DNA of 64,000 nucleotides from Liolophura sinensis (lineage: Eukaryota; Mollusca; Polyplacophora; Chitonida; Chitonidae), in NCBI RefSeq assembly GCF_032854445.1, contig NC_088296.1, positions 12,808,706 to 12,872,705 of the forward strand. The letters run 5' to 3'. The notes under the pieces are model-generated. The model did no database searches, was not told the origin of the DNA, and saw only the letters and a program-made list of their open reading frames with translations. Made by a program: the position numbers and the translations under genes. Positions within the stretch are counted from its first letter, which is position 1; every line of letters begins with the position of its first letter. Shown here in pieces: positions 58,721 to 64,000 of the stretch.

Positions 58721-59439
58721 CTATTCAATATCTAATTATACATAGCCTATAGGACTGTATGTATGTAGGCCTATTTTCTAATGATTCCGCTTCTTTTTTT
58801 TCTTTTCTATTCTTTAAATAGTCTTTGGTTTGGAGTATTTGAGTATTTTTGATTCAACCACATTTTGGGGTCAGCGTGCAAGGTGTAATATTCAATCATG
58901 GACAAATCTTTGTATAGTTAAGACGGTCCCTTACTGTAGGCGGACGTGGGATTCGACCTTTGCCAGCACGTCATTATCGATATTCCCTCCACAACATCCT
59001 TCATGGTCGCAGATATATAATACGCTCATATCAAATTTATGTATAGCAATCCTTACGTCGTTAAGTTATTATTTCAAGTACCGATATGTTCAGCCCTCGG
59101 ATCCGTTTACCGTTTTTGTGTTTGCCCTATCCCCTTTTCTACATGTCCGAGTTTTACCATAACTCCACATTCAAAATGGAGGACACCTGCTAGCATCTGT
59201 CATAAATAGTGACAATATTTGGATTTTATTCGCTCTCTGTCGAAAAGCAATCCTTTCATTATTGCTGCACGAGCTTGGAGCAGTAAGAAAGGTGTGCTCT
59301 TTCGAAAAAAGAGCTGTGAAATTTTTTTTGGACGAGCTTAACCCCTGATTTCACGGTGTCTGTCAAATTTTCTCCGACGCCAGCATCAACCGCGGCGGCG
59401 TCGGGACATCGTTTGAGTAACACTGACGTAACAACAACA
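58721..59439. other. Flank and probable 5' UTR of the aminopeptidase gene
   Basis: AT-rich up to about 59340, then GC-richer with several CG dinucleotides (CGACGCC, CGCGGCGGCGTCGG) immediately before the start codon, suggesting the 5' UTR or core promoter. No TATA box was identified. Confidence 0.35.
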
Positions 59440-62400
59440 ATGGAGGAAAACGACATCGAGGATGTCTCCTTTTTACCTGGTTTGTATACAGACTGGTTCA
59501 GAAAATTAGTGAAATTGTTATTAACAGATTTAATTCGGCACTAGCAGCATCTTGCGAAGCCGCGTGCTTTGAAAGATGAAACATGAAATTATCATTTCAC
59601 TTTCTTCCGCTTGTTTTACAAGACAAATTTATCGAGTTGCATGTAGTTTGTTTTCGATTAGTTAATTTTGAAGGAAGTAAATAAGGTAACAGAGCATCAG
59701 GAGTCCACTGACACTGCCCTAACATTAGGTTTTGACAGAATTTTGTTCTGTTTTGAAATCAATATATGATTTGAAAGTGTAAAATGTATTATATTCCATG
59801 TATAATGTTTTGAAACAAAATGGATAAGATACAAGAATCATATACATATATATGTCTGAGAGTGTAAATATTTGCATTGTAGAAAGTAGCCCATGAAGAC
59901 GTGCGATCCTGGACTTAAAAATACTAACTCTTTTATATTTGTATTGATGCTTGCATAGTCATGGTAGAGTCCCATTTGTGGCTAAAGGACGGATTGTGAA
60001 AGTCTGAACGTCGCGCAGAATCCCATGCCTGTCCAGATATTCCTTTACAATGCTTAGGGCCCTAGGGCACTTGGCTGTTCAAATCCTGAGATGTTGATTA
60101 TCCCAATTGTAAAAATCCAACCTCTCCGCTCACTTCTGATTTACGAAATGGTTGCCATCTTCACGGCGCACATGAGCAGCCAGGTAGCTGGATATGAAAC
60201 TATCCCTCCCTTCAGTTATGCTGGTTATGATGTCCTTTTGTTAGCCCCCTTGACTTTAGATGGTACAAATCGCATTAAGGTTCTCACGTCCGCGAATCAG
60301 CACATGATGTTGTTTTGACCTGTGTGACCTCCACAAATGAGGCCAGTATGGGTAAGCCATTTCGTAACCAGCTGCCTGGCCCCGCATGCCCTCCGTGTAA
60401 ATGGCGGCCATTTCGTAAACGAGAAGTGAGTGGAGAGGTTAGAATTTACCTTTGGATATTTACCTTTGAGATAATCCACATCTCAGGATTTTAAGTCAGG
60501 TGCCCAAGGACCCTAAGCATGGTAAAAGAGTGGCTGGATGGGTGTGGGAGATTAGTGATCGGCCCTTTCCGAAATTTTACAATCCAGTACAAATATAACA
60601 GAGTGAAGCAAAGTCTTCCAAGGTTAAATATACAGAGTTGCATAAATTCCTCTTATTTGTTCAAGGGGCTTCCATGGCTCAGTTGGTTAGCACATTAGTG
60701 CAGTGTAATGACCCATGAGTCTCACCAATGCGGTCGCTGTGAGTGCCAGTCCAGCTCATGCTGGCTTCCTCCTCTATGTGGGGAGGTCTGCCAGCAACCT
60801 GCAGATGGTCCTGGGTTTCCCCCGGGCTGTGCCTGGTTTCCACCCACCATAATGCTGGTCGCCACCCTATAAGTGAAATATTCTTGAGTACGGTGTAAAA
60901 CACCAATCAAATAAATCAAATAAATAAATCTTATTTGTTCACATCAGCACCACCTGTGTATGTGTTAAGTCTCACTCTGTGATGAATAAATATGGTGCTT
61001 ACAAGGCTATCCTTAAAAACTTCTTAGTTATGTAAGTAACCCATCCCTATCAGAAAAATTAGGGTAGGTAACTAGTGAGTTTTTTTTAAAAATTCTGTCT
61101 AAGGTGACACAAGGTTTATTTGGTGTTTTTTGTGAAAGCTGCCACGAAAAAAACTCAAAATTGAAATAAAACTGAATATCCACTATGACCTTGTTATTTC
61201 GTTCAGCCTTGTTGGGTTTTTTTTAATGATTTTCCTGGATTTCAAGGCTTTCCGATCATGGAAATTTGTCTTTAAGAGGAAAAATTGCTGGTATAATCCA
61301 CAGTTTCCACAAATTGAAGGATTTTAAAGTTTTATTGCTGTACACTCTGACGACATTGAAAAAAAATTTTATTCTGCCTGTAAAACAACAAGTTGAAATT
61401 ATTGTGGCCTAAGGAACAAAAGATAGGGATATAAAGAAATTAGTGTAGACAGAGAAAGAAGAAGAAAAACCCAATAAAAACTTTAGAATTAGGCCCTGTT
61501 TTGGAGGGTTGGTTAGGTTGGACACAATAACCATACTTTGAGTGATTCCCCAGATAAGTGATTTTATAGGCAATAACATTATAGTTATGAAATCATGGTA
61601 TGAGATTTTTATTTTTCCCTCATAATATTCGTTAAAGAAGAATAACCAAATTGATGCATCAGTAGTAAACAGTGCTCACTTTCAAGCATGTTTGTGTATT
61701 TAAGGTAGTGAAAAATAGCCAGTAGCCCCAAAATAACACAGCTTGTTTCAGATAGTGTTGTCAGTGTTTTTTTTATGCTTTATGACGCTTTATATTTCCA
61801 TTTCACTACCATGAATTTGTGCTTGTTGGAATGGGTAATTTTGTAGATTGGAAAAATACTTTTCAGAACCTTTGAAGTCATTTATTTATTAACATGTATT
61901 ATGGTGTGTGATTTGCCATGCTGTACGTTACAATATTTCATTTCAATGATGACAGTCGAGTTTCACTACATGTAGGTGTTAATCACAAACTAGCTCCTGT
62001 TATTATAATACCCCTGTATTTACACAGCTGAATACAGGAGCAGCTGTACCACTAAGAGCTGAATTCCCAGATCATTGGCTGAAATTTCACCTTAAAAAGT
62101 CCTGTTTTAGAGGATTATTTTCATAAAATATCAGTTTTGGTGGTCTATCCTACATTTACCCCTGTATGAAATCACACCTGTGTAAGATCAATAGACAAAA
62201 ATCACACTACCTTCCAATTTACACCTTTGTAAGATCTATAGAACTGTCAGCATTAGGCAAAATGAGCAAATTTTTAGGTGATCTACAACATACCAGATTT
62301 CCAGGCAGCATTGAGCCCATATATGTGGTGACATCTGTCCAGAGAATAAACAGGATTTCACCAAACATATGTAGGTTTTGTTGTGTATTATTCCCATTAG

Positions 62401-63810
62401 CTTTTATCGGCCATTCACCACTCTATTGTATGCCACAACTGAATGCTGGGGTCTAAGATGTATATGTCAGGCAGGTACAGTGTACATGATAATTACTATG
62501 TACTTGTATCCTATATGATTGGATCTAAATCTACATGCAGTGTATAAAATGAACAGATGTTATTAGTTTTATCTTAACTACACTCTACTGTATATCAAGT
62601 GGGCCAGAAAAACGATAACCATCGTAAATATTCAACTATTCAAAATGTGAACACAAAACATTTGATATTTCACCCACATTATTCTAATAATAAACTTTAA
62701 ACACCTTTCATCACATTCATAGATCAAATTGTGTGAAAACAGAAGTAGGCTAAACATGTTTAACATGTTTAATACACTTTCGAACAACTGAGCTGTATGA
62801 ATTCTTGCTTGGAATAAATCAGTCAGTGATTGAGTCAGGCATGAGCATGAGATTTGTCCTCTTTTTGGAGGAATTCTTCTTGATTTATACTAAAAATGAT
62901 TCAGAAAAATGTTCATGATTTTATTCAGAAATGCTAAAAATGTCAAAATTATGAGTATGATGTATACTTTTCATCTTTTTCATCCCAGTGTGTCTCGTAT
63001 GTGTTCAGTGGATTGATAAGTCTGAGTGTGTTAATCAGTCAGTGAGTGGGTTAATCAGTCTGTGAGTGGTTTAATCAATCAATCGATTGGTTAATCAGTC
63101 TGTGAGTGGGTTAATCAGTCAGTGGATTGGTTAATCAATTGGTACATCTTCATTGTTTCAGGAGACACCCGTGCTCACAAGAAATCTGTGTATGAGCCGT
63201 CGGGCTCTCAACGGTGTCGACAGATCATCTGCAGTCGCAACAAGGCCATGGCAGCAACTATCGCTACTGGGCTCGTCATTCTTGCTGTTGCACTATTCGC
63301 TGCTTTCGCGCGACCCGTTCTCCACCCATCATGCCCTGTGGCTAGCTATTTTATCAATCAGTCAACCACTGAAACTCCCGTTCCCATAACCACAACGCCA
63401 GAACTCGCCACCAATGGGAAGCCGTTTCCGTGGAAGAAAATTCGGCTTCCACGAGACGTCATTCCCGAATGGTACCACATCCATATGCATCCGAATCTCA
63501 CAGAGTCCTGGTTTCGAGGAAATGTCGAAATGCACCTCAGAGTGCTGAAAGCAACAAATTTCATTGTGTTTCACGTCAAGGAGATGAACATCACCAGCTA
63601 CAGCTTGAAATTTGATAAGACGGATGGAGAAGAGATTAGTGTTGTGGAAGCTCTGGAGTATAAGAAATTTGAACAATATTATCTGGGTCTGGATCGCACC
63701 TTGACGAAGAACGAACAGATTTTGCTGAGAGTAGAATTCAGGGCTAAGCTTGTGAGCAAACTGGCAGGGCTTTACAAGAGCATGTACCATACTAAAGACA
63801 ACCAGACCAG
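59440..63810 (+). CDS. M1-family zinc aminopeptidase, oxytocinase group, 5' part (gene runs off the window)
   Basis: Coding exon 1 is 59440-59479 (MEENDIEDVSFLP plus one base, GTTTGT donor). Exon 2 is 63162-63810, entered in phase 1 after TTGTTTCAG and left in phase 2 at AG|GTAAGT. The joined codon is GGA, and the ATG is the first in frame after a stop. The product is a type II membrane enzyme: an acidic then basic cytoplasmic tail, a membrane anchor from the MAATIATGLVILAVALF segment, a short stalk rich in Thr/Pro, then the N-terminal beta domain with FPWKKIRLP, HPNLTESWFRG and GLYKSMYHTKDNQTR. These landmarks match ERAP, IRAP (LNPEP) and TRHDE, which trim peptide N-termini. The GAMEN and HExxH zinc motifs lie beyond the window, so catalytic status is unknown. 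Exon 2 is secure; exon 1 rests on phase and position. Confidence 0.85.
59925..60603. repeat. Large imperfect inverted repeat (foldback element)
   Basis: Left-arm words CAATGCTTAGGGCCCTAGGG, AAATCCTGAGATGTTGATTA, CCTCTCCGCTCACTTCTGAT and TTTACGAAATGG occur in reverse-complement order between about 60340 and 60530. Weaker pairing extends outwards to TATATTTGTATTG and its partner near 60590. Arms are about 250-300 bp with substitutions and small indels. There is no coding capacity. This layout fits a non-autonomous foldback or MITE-like DNA transposon. Confidence 0.75.
60652..60940 (+). mobile_element. Full-length SINE, family A, with target-site duplication
   Basis: The head has an A box, TGGCTCAGTTGGTTAGCAC. 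The B box is altered (GAGTGCCAGTCC), and a short deletion follows the head. The tail contains AAATAAATCAAATAAATAAA. TCTTATTTGTTCA flanks it at 60652-60664 and 60928-60940. Confidence 0.92.
63020..63140. repeat. 20 bp tandem repeat next to the exon 2 acceptor
   Basis: About six imperfect units of GTGAGTGGGTTAATCAGTCT, ending some 20 bp before the acceptor at 63160-63161. Confidence 0.85.
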
Positions 63811-63902
63811 GTAAGTCAGGCCATGCAAAAGTGCGTTTGTCATTTCATTAGCAATTTTTTCCACCAAAAGAAAAATAACAGATGACGGCTGACTGTTATA
63901 AA

Positions 63903-64000
63903 ATTGCCACACCCATATAGTAAAATCTCATGTCCACATTGCCACACCCACTAAGTAGAATCTCACGTCCACACTGCCACACGAACTAATTAAATTCCCA
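63903..64000. repeat. 35 bp tandem repeat, running off the window
   Basis: ATTGCCACACCCATATAGTA-type units start at 63903, 63938 and 63973, in the second intron of the aminopeptidase gene. Confidence 0.85.

Larger units (their letters stand above)
59480..63161. other. First intron of the aminopeptidase gene
   Basis: 3.7 kb, mostly AT-rich, carrying a foldback element, a SINE and, next to its 3' end, a 20 bp tandem repeat. A 96-codon ORF at 62166-62456 has no protein-like features. Confidence 0.6.

Overview
The window reads as animal nuclear DNA, most probably from a mollusc or a close lophotrochozoan. It is AT-rich, gene-poor and intron-containing. It has no bacterial-type operons, and it is full of tRNA-derived SINEs and of minisatellites in arrays from under 100 bp to several kilobases. 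The species cannot be named from the sequence. Three loci carry good protein-coding evidence, all on the + strand; one weak candidate lies on the - strand.

Region 1 (1-20 kb). A multi-exon gene can be traced by matching splice phases from 11747 to 19314. Its early exons encode an acidic, then Pro/Ser/His-rich stalk, including about 17 repeats of an eight-residue PSHPEA-type unit. Its last exon encodes a domain with a GNQC motif and a later WDSH motif. This resembles the papain-like cysteine peptidase fold of the herpesvirus large tegument protein deubiquitinase (C76 type), here in a cellular gene. A possible first exon lies at 605-676. If it is real, the first intron holds a 10 kb array of about 1.2 kb tandem units, most of which carry a pair of CTCF-core-like motifs and a small basic ORF ending at a consensus splice donor.

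Region 2 (20-35 kb). A 3.6 kb array of 41 bp repeats, partly organised as 82 bp dimers, directly follows the first gene. It is followed by 29 bp, 27 bp and 21 bp minisatellites, a palindrome, several SINEs of two families (some with clear target-site duplications), and a weak - strand gene candidate at 31745-32434.

Region 3 (35-46 kb). A complete single-exon Toll-like receptor gene of 1236 codons (35862-39572) encodes a signal peptide, two LRR blocks of the multiple-cysteine-cluster type, one membrane segment and a TIR domain with a non-canonical BB loop. Three short upstream ORFs precede it. The following 6 kb hold no recognisable gene.

Region 4 (46-59 kb). This stretch is repeat-dominated: SINEs, tandem repeats of 51, 52, 39, 91, 20, 31 and 30 bp, and a perfect 72 bp-arm palindrome around an AT/GT microsatellite.

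Region 5 (59.4-64 kb). This is the 5' part of an M1-family zinc aminopeptidase gene of the oxytocinase group (ERAP/IRAP/TRHDE-like): a short first coding exon, a 3.7 kb intron carrying a foldback element and a SINE, and a second exon encoding the membrane anchor and the start of the N-terminal domain. The zinc-binding domain lies beyond the window.

The TLR and the aminopeptidase belong to families with immune or peptide-processing roles in other animals, but nothing in the sequence shows that the three genes are functionally linked. Gene models were made by eye from ORFs, splice motifs and phase; no search or alignment was run.
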